Shown here piece after piece: positions 42,501-50,604 of a stretch of 64,000 bases of DNA. Position 1 is the stretch's first letter; each line of letters starts with the position of its first letter. The stretch is taken from NCBI GenBank assembly GCA_035519535.1, contig DATIWF010000080.1:1-64000 (forward strand), read 5' to 3'. Origin of the DNA: DATEGZ01 sp035519535. GTDB lineage: Bacteria > Acidobacteriota > Vicinamibacteria > Vicinamibacterales > SCN-69-37. The notes beneath the pieces are model-generated. The model was not told the DNA's origin. It did not search any database and saw nothing but the letters and a program-made list of their open reading frames with translations. Both the position numbers and the translations under genes were made by a program.

Positions 42501-43703
42501 CGGCACCGCCAGAAACATGAAGGATCCGTCGGCATCGGTAATCGACGTCGCGACGTCGGGGTCCGCCGAGAGATCGCTCGTGTCCCCCGGCACGAGGTGC
42601 ACGCCCCAGTTCGCCGCCGGCCCATCCGGACCGACCAGCCTCCCGCCGATGTTCACCGCGGGCACGAGCCGCAGCTGCATGTCCACGCCCGAGCGCTCCT
42701 CGCCGGACTTGACGACGATCGGCACGGCCTGCTGGATCGTCGGCGCCGACGGGTAGTACTGCGAGGCGTACACCATCCACCGGCCGCTGGGCCCGGCGGG
42801 TGAGATCGTCCGCCCGTTGGTCGTGAGCAGAAACTTTCCATCAGGAGTCACCGGCGTGCCGCCGGTGTTGAGCGAGAACCCGCCGCCCGGGGACGACAGC
42901 GTCGTGATCAAGTCCGGCGGAAGCGGACCCTGCAGCTGGAACCCCGCCGGCGTGCTCGTCTGCACGGTCGGCGCGGCGACGATGTATTCGCCGGGGGTGA
43001 GATTGCCGAGGCGATACATGCCGCGGTCGTCGGTCTGCGCGGTAGGGCCCGCCGCGCCGAGCACGCGCCGGCCGGCGACGAGATTGCGCCGATAGACGCG
43101 CACGGTCGCGCCCACGACCGGATCGTTGCTGTCGTCGACGATCGTGCCCGTGATCGCCGCGTACTTGAACAGCCGGACTTTGAGGTCGCCGCGCCGCTCG
43201 CCGTCGTCGAGGTCGATCGACTGCGTCGAGCCGCTCGGACGAAGGCGGCCGTACGCGCCGTCGGCGTAACCGGGTTTCTGCGCGGTGATGTTGAACGTGC
43301 CTTTCGGCAGATTCTTGAACGCGAAGTGACCCTCGCTGTCGGAGAGCACGCGCGGATTCTGCGAGCCCGGTCCGGCCGCAATCGGCGGGCCGCCGCCGAC
43401 GGTCACCGCGCGGAACTGAAGTCCGCCCCCTCCAGCCGCACCGCCAATCGCGACGACGGCGCCCGGAATTGGCCGGCCTCCGTCCGCGTCCACGACCTGT
43501 CCGACGATGAGTCCCGTGCCGTTCTGCTCGACGGGTCCCATCGGGACGCCGCCGAGGGCGGCGGGTCCGCCGCCCACGGTGCTCGACATGACCATGACCT
43601 GCCGGTCCTGCGCGGCGAGCGGCGTGCCGCCGCGCGTGGCCAGCGCGGCGACCGCGAGGGCGAGGGGAGTAAGAGCCCGAACCGTGGAGCGCAAGTTCGC
43701 CAT
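39540..43703 (-). CDS. Giant exported carboxypeptidase-regulatory-like protein, two modules
   Basis: A 1387-residue secreted protein made of two tandem copies of a module of about 640-650 residues. After the signal peptide (ending GTPLAAQ), module 1 (about 40-695) begins GLIVGQVVDADGGRPIPGAV and has TDDRGMYRLGNLTPGEYIVAAP, then ends LPPGEYYLVAFSDEFADEW and QLGDGDKRTQDL. A Pro-rich linker follows, then module 2 (about 765-1387) with TDDRGVYRAYGLTPGSYVVSI and a terminal LGDGEKKVQDVRIA. Each module is a chain of carboxypeptidase-regulatory and related beta-sandwich domains. No catalytic residues are seen, so it is probably structural or adhesive. The start is ATG at 43703 (a GTG lies six bases upstream). 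It is the last gene of the minus-strand envelope cluster. Confidence 0.85.
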   Translation of the reverse strand: MANLRSTVRALTPLALAVAALATRGGTPLAAQDRQVMVMSSTVGGGPAALGGVPMGPVEQNGTGLIVGQVVDADGGRPIPGAVVAIGGAAGGGGLQFRAVTVGGGPPIAAGPGSQNPRVLSDSEGHFAFKNLPKGTFNITAQKPGYADGAYGRLRPSGSTQSIDLDDGERRGDLKVRLFKYAAITGTIVDDSNDPVVGATVRVYRRNLVAGRRVLGAAGPTAQTDDRGMYRLGNLTPGEYIVAAPTVQTSTPAGFQLQGPLPPDLITTLSSPGGGFSLNTGGTPVTPDGKFLLTTNGRTISPAGPSGRWMVYASQYYPSAPTIQQAVPIVVKSGEERSGVDMQLRLVPAVNIGGRLVGPDGPAANWGVHLVPGDTSDLSADPDVATSITDADGSFMFLAVPSGQYVIQTVRVPRQQPNPRGDMTVIQTAGGSMVFTTSVSMDSSTNTATPKPPPAPPDPTLWTATPISLGSEDVTDLTIALHTGFSLSGHFEFDGAATRPTPDRMAQLLVTAEPADGKAKAMTVPGRVDGQGNFTLFGLLPGKYLLRVGGAPAGWTYRSATLGGQDVSETPIALEERDLAGIVVTFTDAPTDLRGNVRTPDGAADDGSVVVVFPSDDRSWVDYGLNPRRVRLTRASKTGAYAFGALPPGEYYLVAFSDEFADEWQDPRFLDQLTRAATRVQLGDGDKRTQDLTRQNVRPAGGFDPTPAPSEPDTPSLGGPYVDEAAAPRQMQQVQVPPRDARPTPTPSPAAQPPARDIPLATTGTSVVSGTVLLDDGSEQPVRHARVTLRSTETRAERTTTTDDTGRFAITAVPAGHYTVLAQKPAFVAVYYGSKHPGRGPGTALTVADGQVISGVAVRMPRGGVITGRVFDDYGAPVPNASVRVLQYRSAGGEPTLQMFTTPGAPTIIQTDDRGVYRAYGLTPGSYVVSITPVSLASLGADLRQLSAVEMQAALAAVQQAGPPRPSVASVGGAGANGVPASRPTPGADATPPPAMPPPGRAVGYSTVYYPGTWSATDAQPVIVGAGQEVTGIDVPVRLVPTAKIEGTVLGADGQPVPGVSMSLIPVSQQVTGMVTFASIRTTPDGKFSSQNVAPGHYLLTARAGGGPPMVVRGGIPPGAPPPPPPPPAGGVAFGPDGPPAFVGQSQGLWAQQELDIAGEDLTGLTLVLQQGMTISGRVAFAGRTLAPPADLTKVSISLLPAGPRGIVVGLASVQVDASGGFTMTGVTPGKYRLSGNVPGSSPSSGWQLKSSVVEGHDTLDEPIDIKSGQNLAGAVLTFTDQMAELSGTLLDAAGKPTPGFTILVFSTNRAHWTSGSRRTPQPIQPASDGRFKVTGLAAGEYFLAAVTDMDPQDWGDPVFMEQVAAAAIKVTLGDGEKKVQDVRIAQ

Positions 43704-43774
43704 CCCCACATGTTCAGGGGCTTCGGAGGGCGATGGGTACTAAATAATTGTTAAAAGGGCGGCGTGGCGTGACC

Positions 43775-45985
43775 CTACTGCCCGCCGCCGGCCAGGCGAA
43801 GATCCTGCGTCTTCTTCTCGCCTGCGGTGAGGGTGATCGGCATCGACGCGCCCAGGAGCTGCGACAGGAATGCCGGGTCGTACCATTCGCCGGTCTCGAC
43901 GTCGGTGACGGCGATCACGCGATAGTCGCCGGGCGGCAGGCCGCGCACGGAGTACGTGCCGTCCGTGCTCGGACGCGCCGACTGGATGCGCCGCGACTGC
44001 GGCAGCCAGAACGACTTGTCGGACGGGAAGACGATGATCGTGTAGTCGGAGGTGGGCCGGCCCGACGAATCGACGAGCGTGCCGGAGAGCTCCTGCGTGC
44101 GATCGGTGAACGTGAGCACGGCGCCGCCGACGTCGCCGTTCGGCTGCACCTCGAACGGGAAGTCGAGCGAATCGCGGCCGCCGACGTCCGCGCTCTTGAG
44201 GGTCCAGTTGCCGGAGGCCTGGCCGCCGGCGCCGCCGCGAGCTCCGCCGCCCCCGCCGCCGTTGCCCGCCGGCGCATTGCCTTGCAGGACGTAGCGTCCC
44301 GGCGGCACGCCGGTCAGCGTGAAGTGGCCGCTCGCGTCCACCTGCGCGGGCGGAATGTTGCCGAGCTCGGGCGTTTGCTGCCCGCGCGCCTGGATCGTGA
44401 CGCGCACGCGCGTGAGGTCGGTCGGCGGCGCGAGCGTCGATCCGTCGAATGCGACGCGGCCCGACACGGTCATGCCAGGCTGCAGATTGAGCGCGACGTC
44501 AGAGACGTCCTGGCCGTTGACCGTGACGTCCACCGACGCCCAGAGGATCTGCGCCAACTGGCCGGGCCCGCCGCGGCCGCCGCGGCCCGGACCGAACGCG
44601 TTCGGATCGGCGCCGCGTCCAGGCTGAGCCGGCGCGGTGGTCGTCGTCGTCGCCGTGTTGGGATCCGTGGTCTGCTGGCGAATCGCTGCGCGCGCCGCGA
44701 TCGTGTACTGGCCAGGCGTGATGCCGATGAACGCGAACTTGCCCTCCTGATTCGCGCGGGCCATGTTCGCGCCCACGCCAGGCACGGACGGCATTCCTGA
44801 TTGACCGGCGGGCACGAGCTGAATCATCGTGCCTGGCGGCAGCGATCCGGTCGGGCTCGTGACCGTGCCGCTGATCATCGCCGTCGACACGAGCTGAAGC
44901 TGAAAGTCCACGCCGCTGCGCTCTTCGCCGACGCCGAGGGTCACCGTCGAGGCCGCGCTCGCGGCGATCGTGCCCGGGTAGTACACGGGCGCGTACGCGA
45001 CCGAACGCTCCTGATCCTGCTGGGCGATCTGCTGCTGCAGCGCCGCGGCCTGATCGAGCAGCTGCTGTCCGCGTCCGCCGCCCATCGCCATGCCCTGGAG
45101 CGCCTGACCCGCGCGCCCGCCGCCGCCCGCTCCGCCGCCGCGCCCGCCGCCGCCCGCTCCGCCCGGTCCGGTGTTCAGCGCGCCTTGCGCTTGAGCCTGC
45201 TGGATGAGCGAATCGACTTCCGCCGCCAGCGTCGCCCGCAGATCGCCGAGGCCGTTGTTGCGCGGCACGGCGCTCACGATGTACTCGCCGGGCTGCTGGC
45301 CGTAGATGCGGTAGATGCCGCGATCGTCGGTGAGGTCGCTGCCGGTCTGCTGCAGCGTCTTCTCGCCCGTACGGAGCACGTAGCGCATGAGCCGCACTTG
45401 TGTGCCAGGTGACGGCTCGCCGCTCTCGTCGATGACGACGCCGGTGACCACGCCGCCCTTCGGAAGCGCGACGTTGAGCTTCTCGATCTTCTGTCCGTCG
45501 GCGAGCTGGATCGGCGTGCCGGGATGCCCGGGCTTCTTCGCGCCGTAGGTCATGTCCACGTAGCCGGGCTTCGACGCGCTCAGCGTGAAGCGGCCAGCCG
45601 GAAGCGACGCAAACGAGAATTGTCCCTGATCGTTCGTCGTTGCCGTCCGGCTTGGACGAAGACCGGCGCCGCTGAGCGTGACGCGCGCGCGGCGCGCCGG
45701 CGTGCCGCTGCCTTCGACCGAGATCGCCCCCGAGATGACTCCCGTGCCGGCCGCGGGCTGCGGCTGCGTGGTGCTGTCGCGGGCGGGCTGGTTCGTCTGT
45801 CCGGCCTGGCCGCCGCGCTGGCCCTGGCCCTGCTGGCCGCCCCGCTGGCCCTGCGCGCCGAGCGACCGCACCGGCGTCTGCGGCGTCGTCTGGCCCTGGG
45901 TCTGGGCCGCCAGATGCAGCCCCGCCGCAAGCGCGAGTGCGCCCGCGACGCCCGTGACCATGCCCCTCCCGCCCGTCGGTCCCAT
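43775..45985 (-). CDS. Large exported carboxypeptidase-regulatory-like protein, one module
   Basis: A 736-residue paralogue of the modules in the 1387-residue protein. A signal peptide (to LHLAAQTQ) and a Gln/Gly-rich low-complexity stretch precede ISGAISVEGSGTPARRARVTLSG. Alignable anchors include LTDDRGIYRIYGQQPGEYIVSA, a paired segment LQPGMTVSGRVAFDGSTLAP that nearly matches LQQGMTISGRVAFAGRTLAP in the giant protein, VLTFTDRTQELSGTLVDSSG and the terminal LTAGEKKTQDLRLAGG. Low-complexity Gly-rich stretches near residues 260-300 may be flexible linkers. It lies 71 bases upstream of the giant gene and follows the third paralogue by 103 bases. Confidence 0.85.
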   Translation of the reverse strand: MGPTGGRGMVTGVAGALALAAGLHLAAQTQGQTTPQTPVRSLGAQGQRGGQQGQGQRGGQAGQTNQPARDSTTQPQPAAGTGVISGAISVEGSGTPARRARVTLSGAGLRPSRTATTNDQGQFSFASLPAGRFTLSASKPGYVDMTYGAKKPGHPGTPIQLADGQKIEKLNVALPKGGVVTGVVIDESGEPSPGTQVRLMRYVLRTGEKTLQQTGSDLTDDRGIYRIYGQQPGEYIVSAVPRNNGLGDLRATLAAEVDSLIQQAQAQGALNTGPGGAGGGGRGGGAGGGGRAGQALQGMAMGGGRGQQLLDQAAALQQQIAQQDQERSVAYAPVYYPGTIAASAASTVTLGVGEERSGVDFQLQLVSTAMISGTVTSPTGSLPPGTMIQLVPAGQSGMPSVPGVGANMARANQEGKFAFIGITPGQYTIAARAAIRQQTTDPNTATTTTTAPAQPGRGADPNAFGPGRGGRGGPGQLAQILWASVDVTVNGQDVSDVALNLQPGMTVSGRVAFDGSTLAPPTDLTRVRVTIQARGQQTPELGNIPPAQVDASGHFTLTGVPPGRYVLQGNAPAGNGGGGGGARGGAGGQASGNWTLKSADVGGRDSLDFPFEVQPNGDVGGAVLTFTDRTQELSGTLVDSSGRPTSDYTIIVFPSDKSFWLPQSRRIQSARPSTDGTYSVRGLPPGDYRVIAVTDVETGEWYDPAFLSQLLGASMPITLTAGEKKTQDLRLAGGGQ

Positions 45986-46046
45986 GCCTGCCCTCAGCTC
46001 GACTATTTCGACCGCCTGCTGTCCACCGTGGTTACGTCTTTCGGTG

Positions 46047-46068
46047 CGCTCCCGTTTAGACGGGCGCG
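46047..46068 (-). other. Stem-loop between two paralogous genes
   Basis: CCCGT-TTAG-ACGGG (46051-46064), extended by CGC/GCG across one mismatch, forms a stem in the 103-base gap downstream of the 46089-48071 gene. It could stabilise mRNA ends or attenuate transcription; no T-tract follows. Confidence 0.35.
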
Positions 46069-46088
46069 GACCGCATGTTGGGTCGATT

Positions 46089-48071
46089 TCAGCGCTTCAC
46101 GACGATCTGGAGGTCCTGCTGCTTCATATCGGTCGTGGTGAGCGACACGCGCACGGCGGAAGCCCGCAGCGCCGCCAGCCGCTGCGGGTCCTGCCATCCG
46201 TCCGACGAGGCGTCGTCGATCGCCACGAGATAGTAGTCGCCGAGGGGCAGGCCGACCAGATGATACGCGCCGTCAAGTCTCGCGCGCGTCGAGCGCAGGC
46301 GCAGCGGGCTTCTGGCGGCGGACGAGGTCTGCGGCTCGGCGGGAAACGCGAGCACGGTGGCGTTGGCCACGGTGAAATACGGCGCCGTGATGACCGTGCC
46401 CATGATCTCCGTCGGACGATCCGTGAGCGTGATGACGATGTCGGGCACCTGCTCGCCGGCCGCGAGGAGGAGCGGCGTCGACAGGAGATCGCGCCCCTGC
46501 GACGTCACCGACTTGATGAACCAGCCTGGCGGCGGTTCGGCCGGAAACATGAAGTAGCTGCCAGGCGCGAGTCCGCGAATCGCGAACATGCCGTCATTGT
46601 CGACGACGCCGCGACGCGTGAACCGCCCGCTGGCCATGGCGGCGTCGATCGAGAGCACGCCGTTCTCGATCGCCGGCGGCGCATGCGTCGTCTCGAACGC
46701 GACGTGTCCGCTCACGACGGCGCCCGGCTGCAGCATGACTCGCACGTCGCTCACGTCGAGATCGAGCGCCATCACGGCCGTCTGACCCCAGAGCGACGAC
46801 CGCGTGTCCTCGACGGTATCTGGCACGTCGGGCGCGACGGCCAGCGAGATCCACGCGGGGTGATCGGCGAGATCGGAAAGGTCCGCTTGCCCGCCGGCGC
46901 CGGATGATGCCACGGGTTGCGCGCGATTCGGCGCGTCGATGACGTAGTCACCGGACGGCACTTCCGGGAACACGAACGCGCCGTTCGCGCCCGACGTCGT
47001 GACCGCGCGCTCGTGGCCGAACCCGACGTCCTCGTCCTCCCTGGCCATCAGGCGAAGCAGCCGGCCGCCGATCGGACCGTCCGGTCCGACCACCGTGCCG
47101 GAGATCTTGACCGCGGGAACTGGCGTGACGTGCACGTCCACGTTGCCGCGGGATTCGCCGGCGCCCACCGTCACGACGGTCGCCGTCAGCGTCTCGCCCG
47201 TGCCGACGTGATACGTCGTGCGATACGCGAGCCGATGCGTCCTCGTCGAGCCCGGCGGCACGGGCAACATGGCACCAAACGGCAGCAGGATCTGCTTGCC
47301 GTCCGGGCTGTCGCGGAGGTCGCTGACGCGCCGGATCGAATCGAGAAGCCCGACGGGCGGCGTGGCGGGAGCGCTCAAATCCGCCTGCGTGCTTCGCGCC
47401 ATCAGGCCGGCGAGCGTCGCGTCGAGCAGGCCGGCATCGGCGCTGATGACTGCCGACGGCACTTCGACGAGATAGTCGCCGGGGACGAGATTCGAGATGT
47501 GATACGCGCCCTGGTCGTCGGTCGTGTCCGATCCCGACGGCGCGAGCTGCCGCGTGGTGCCGACGTACTGCCGGCGCAGGACCTCGACGCGCACGCCGAC
47601 GAGCGGCTCGCCAACTTCGTCCACGACCGCGCCCCCGATCGCGGCCGCGCGCCAGAGCGAGATACTGGCGTCCGTCGCCCACTGGTGATCGACGAGATCG
47701 AGCGGCAGGCCGTCGCCACCCGCACGGCGCTGGCCGTACCCGCCGTCGATGTAGCCCGGCTTGGTGGCGCTGATGAAGTACCGGCCGCCGGCGAGGCCGA
47801 CGAAGTAGAAGCGCCCGCGATCGTCCGCGACGCGCACGTTGGCCATCCGGCCTTCGAGGCGAACCACCGCCTGCGGCACGCCGCGGCCGGTCGCGGCATC
47901 GACGACCTGTCCGAGGACCATCGCCGGCCCGCTCGGATGGAGCGACGGCATGATGAACGGCGTCCAGCCGCCGGGCGGCACGTAGACCTGGGCCGCGGCT
48001 GGCGACGCGACGAGCGAGGCGGCGAGCGCCGCCCCCACGACGAGCCCGATCGATCCGGACCATCGCGCCAT
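46089..48071 (-). CDS. Large exported carboxypeptidase-regulatory-like protein, diverged module
   Basis: A 660-residue third paralogue with a signal peptide (ending SPAAAQV). It shows VLGQVVDAATGRGVPQAVVRL, a KPGYIDGGYGQRR segment, TDDQGAYHISNLVPGDYLVEVP, LQPGAVVSGHVAFET and the C-terminal LVGLPLGDYYLVAIDDASSDGWQDPQRL followed by MKQQDLQIV. It has the same element order as the other modules but is more diverged. It follows the BON gene by 22 bases and is probably co-transcribed with it. Confidence 0.85.
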   Translation of the reverse strand: MARWSGSIGLVVGAALAASLVASPAAAQVYVPPGGWTPFIMPSLHPSGPAMVLGQVVDAATGRGVPQAVVRLEGRMANVRVADDRGRFYFVGLAGGRYFISATKPGYIDGGYGQRRAGGDGLPLDLVDHQWATDASISLWRAAAIGGAVVDEVGEPLVGVRVEVLRRQYVGTTRQLAPSGSDTTDDQGAYHISNLVPGDYLVEVPSAVISADAGLLDATLAGLMARSTQADLSAPATPPVGLLDSIRRVSDLRDSPDGKQILLPFGAMLPVPPGSTRTHRLAYRTTYHVGTGETLTATVVTVGAGESRGNVDVHVTPVPAVKISGTVVGPDGPIGGRLLRLMAREDEDVGFGHERAVTTSGANGAFVFPEVPSGDYVIDAPNRAQPVASSGAGGQADLSDLADHPAWISLAVAPDVPDTVEDTRSSLWGQTAVMALDLDVSDVRVMLQPGAVVSGHVAFETTHAPPAIENGVLSIDAAMASGRFTRRGVVDNDGMFAIRGLAPGSYFMFPAEPPPGWFIKSVTSQGRDLLSTPLLLAAGEQVPDIVITLTDRPTEIMGTVITAPYFTVANATVLAFPAEPQTSSAARSPLRLRSTRARLDGAYHLVGLPLGDYYLVAIDDASSDGWQDPQRLAALRASAVRVSLTTTDMKQQDLQIVVKR

Positions 48072-48093
48072 GTCGCTGAATTGATTGTAGCGT

Positions 48094-48615
48094 CTACTTC
48101 GCGTCCAGCTTGAGCTCGTTCTTGACGGTCACGACGCCGTCGATCTGCGCGAGCGCGTACGCCAGCGTGCGCTCGAGCTCGTTGTTCACGACGCCCGTCA
48201 GACGCACGTGCCCGTAGTCGACGATGATGTGGATCGGCGGGCAGGCCATCGCCGCATACTGCCAGAACGCCGGGTGGGTGTAGATCGCCTGCGCGAGGCG
48301 CTGCCTGAGGTTGTTGTCCGACGCGAGCGCGGGCAGCACGGCGATCCGGTTCGTGAGGCTGCGCACGCCGTCGATCTTCGTCACTCGCGCGCCGATCTCC
48401 TCCCGCTTGTAGGGCATCGTGACGTCGCCGGTCAGCGTCACCGCGCGATCGCTCACCGTAATCACCACATCGTCGAAGATCGTGAGCGCCGAATACTCCC
48501 GGAGGGAGGTCAGGACCCGCTCGGCGAGCTTCTGGTCGGAGACCTGGGCGTGCGCCGGCTGCGGCACGAGCAGCGCGCCAGCCACCACGAGCATCAGGAG
48601 CAGTTGTCTTGACAT
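48094..48615 (-). CDS. Exported BON-domain protein
   Basis: A 173-residue protein with a signal peptide (ending AHAQ). Two BON (OsmY-like) domains follow: one around VITVSDRAVTLTGDVTMPYKR ... VRSLTNRI, another around IHIIVDYGHVRLTGVVNNELE ... VVTVKNELK. BON domains bind phospholipid or act in envelope stress and secretin-like proteins. Between them lies LRQRLAQAIYTHPAFWQYA. It sits inside the envelope cluster, 129 bases after the VWA gene and 22 before the diverged beta-sandwich gene. Confidence 0.9.
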   Translation of the reverse strand: MSRQLLLMLVVAGALLVPQPAHAQVSDQKLAERVLTSLREYSALTIFDDVVITVSDRAVTLTGDVTMPYKREEIGARVTKIDGVRSLTNRIAVLPALASDNNLRQRLAQAIYTHPAFWQYAAMACPPIHIIVDYGHVRLTGVVNNELERTLAYALAQIDGVVTVKNELKLDAK

Positions 48616-48744
48616 GAAGGGCCCCGGGCAGGGGCCAGCGTCTTCAGCCTGTGTCAGAGCAAGAGCGGTACCAAGCGCGGGCCGGACCGTTCCGGCGGAT
48701 CGGCCGGCCGCCGCACCCGGGCGAGGACAGGCGTCGAGGACACT

Positions 48745-49827
48745 TCAGGACGCGATGAAGCCCTTTCGCGCGCGGACGATGTAGTTGCCCTTGCGCACCT
48801 GGACGTCGATCTTGTGCCACTGACCGTCCTTGGGAATCGACGACACGTAGCCGATGAAATACTGCCGGCTCAGCTCATCGGCGATGCTCGACGTCGCGGG
48901 ATCGAGGTCGCGCGGCGAGACGATGATCTCCGTGCGGCCGCCGCTGTCGTCCGTGATCGCCCGCAGCGCGTCCGGATTGACGCGATCGCTCGAGCTCGAC
49001 GAGTGCCGCGAGGATGACGACGGCGGGGGCGGCGGGGGCTTCGGACTCGAGTGTTGCGGCGGCGGGGACGCGCCCGGAAACGGCGCCGGCACCGGCTGCG
49101 GCGACGAGGACGACGGCCGCGACGGCGTGCTCGAGGACGTGCGGCTCGAGTAGTCGCTGCCGTTCGACGCGTCGATCCCGATGGCGTAGACGAGCACCTC
49201 GGACTCGCGAATCAACTGCTGCAGCTGCGGCACGCGCGTGTGGCTGCTCGTGTCGTTGCCGTCGGAGATCACGACCAGCGCCTTCTTGCGATTCGACCCG
49301 CGCTCGGCGAGCGGAATCGCCTCGGCGACCGTGTCGTAGATCGCCGTGCCGCCGACGGGCTTCACGTTGCCGAGCGCCTGGCCGGCCGCCCGGCGATCCG
49401 TCGTCCACGACTGGATCAGATCGGGACGGCTGTCGAAGCGATACAGGAACACCTCGTCCTGCGGGCCGAGCAGGTCCACGAGGAAGCGGTTGAGCGCGGC
49501 CTGCGCCGCGACGATCTTCTCGCCGAGCATGCTGCCGCTCGTGTCGAGCGCGAGGCCCAGGCTCACCGGCACGCGCTCGGAGTCGAACTGGGCGATCTCC
49601 TGCGGCTTGCCGTCCTCGTAGACGACGAAGTCGTCCTTCTTGAGCCCGCCGACAAAACGACCGTTCGCGTCCGTCACCGTCACGCTGACGTTGACCAGAT
49701 CGACGCCGGTCTTGAACGCGAAGCCCTGACCCGTCGGCCGCTCCTGCGCCGCCGGCGAGGCGGCCAGCAGCGCGACGGTTCCGACGACTCCGAACCAGAC
49801 GAGCCCGTCGAACCTGGTGAACCTCAC
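48745..49827 (-). CDS. Exported VWA-domain protein (VWFA-related Acidobacterial type)
   Basis: A 360-residue protein with a signal peptide (VGTVALLAASPAAQ). The family's N-terminal strand (VNVSVTVTDANGRFVGGLKKDDFVVYEDGKPQ) is followed by a von Willebrand A domain with an intact metal site: ALDTSGSM, with T in GGTAIYD and ISDGND. This contrasts with the degenerate site in the 731-residue relative at 8095. A Ser/Pro-rich low-complexity insertion (about residues 228-278) interrupts the domain before the last strands, which end in YFIGYVSS. Its start overlaps the stop of the preceding gene (ATGA), so the two are coupled. Confidence 0.9.
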   Translation of the reverse strand: MRFTRFDGLVWFGVVGTVALLAASPAAQERPTGQGFAFKTGVDLVNVSVTVTDANGRFVGGLKKDDFVVYEDGKPQEIAQFDSERVPVSLGLALDTSGSMLGEKIVAAQAALNRFLVDLLGPQDEVFLYRFDSRPDLIQSWTTDRRAAGQALGNVKPVGGTAIYDTVAEAIPLAERGSNRKKALVVISDGNDTSSHTRVPQLQQLIRESEVLVYAIGIDASNGSDYSSRTSSSTPSRPSSSSPQPVPAPFPGASPPPQHSSPKPPPPPPSSSSRHSSSSSDRVNPDALRAITDDSGGRTEIIVSPRDLDPATSSIADELSRQYFIGYVSSIPKDGQWHKIDVQVRKGNYIVRARKGFIAS

Positions 49828-50600
49828 GATCCCACCTTTTCCCCGTCGTTCTTCGGTTCATCGCTGCGTCTGTCCACGTGCGGCACGACGCTGCCGTCCG
49901 GCATCCGGAAGCCGACGCGATAGCGTGCGACGAGCCCTGAAACCGCGAGACGGAGCGTGAACCTGGCGTCGACGCCCGGATCGAGCGAGGCGAGATCGAC
50001 GGGGACGCGTGCGTTGGCGAGGTACTGGCCCTGCGCGTCGAAGAGATAGACGACGGCGATCACGCCGCGAAGCGGCGCGGCGCTGCCCGGATTGTGCACG
50101 AGGCCCGTGACGATGAAATAGCCCGGCTCGTCCGTCGAGTGCTGGAGGGAGGTCAGCTCGAGCGGGTGCGCGACGGGCGTCAGCGCCGGCGCGGGCGTCA
50201 CCGCCACCGTGGTCGCCGCGTCGCCAATCGACGGATGCAACGCGTAGACCGTGCCGGCGCCGAGCGCCATCATGCCGGCCACCGCGGCGAACGCGAGCCA
50301 GCGGCGGCGCGGCGGCGCGGGCTCCGCCGTCGCGCCGAACATCGCCTCGCTGTCGAACGAGGGCTGATCCCAGGCGACCTCGGGCGCCCCGGGCTCGTCG
50401 CGCTCGAGCGCGCTGAAGCGAACCGCGGGCGAGGTTCTCGCCGGCGCCGCGGCAGGCGCGGCAAACGCGAGCGTCTCGAGCGCCTCGACACGCGCCGCCG
50501 ATCGCAGTCGGCCCTCACGCACCAGACGCCACGCGACCACGCTCATGCCCGTCGCGATCGCCAGCGACGAGAGACTCACGACAATCAGCACGATCTCCAT
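49824..50600 (-). CDS. Membrane protein with periplasmic FxLYD-like domain
   Basis: A 258-residue protein. Helices are predicted at residues about 4-26 and about 102-122 (WLAFAAVAGMMALGAGTVYAL), separated by a Pro/Ala-rich segment. The remainder is a beta domain with PGYFIVTGLVHNPGSAAPLRGVIAVVYLFDAQG, resembling FxLYD/DUF3426-type domains that follow membrane anchors. No enzyme motif. It lies four bases after the HTH-TonB gene and overlaps the VWA gene, forming a tight three-gene unit. Confidence 0.8.
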   Translation of the reverse strand: MEIVLIVVSLSSLAIATGMSVVAWRLVREGRLRSAARVEALETLAFAAPAAAPARTSPAVRFSALERDEPGAPEVAWDQPSFDSEAMFGATAEPAPPRRRWLAFAAVAGMMALGAGTVYALHPSIGDAATTVAVTPAPALTPVAHPLELTSLQHSTDEPGYFIVTGLVHNPGSAAPLRGVIAVVYLFDAQGQYLANARVPVDLASLDPGVDARFTLRLAVSGLVARYRVGFRMPDGSVVPHVDRRSDEPKNDGEKVGS

Positions 50601-50604
50601 TCGA

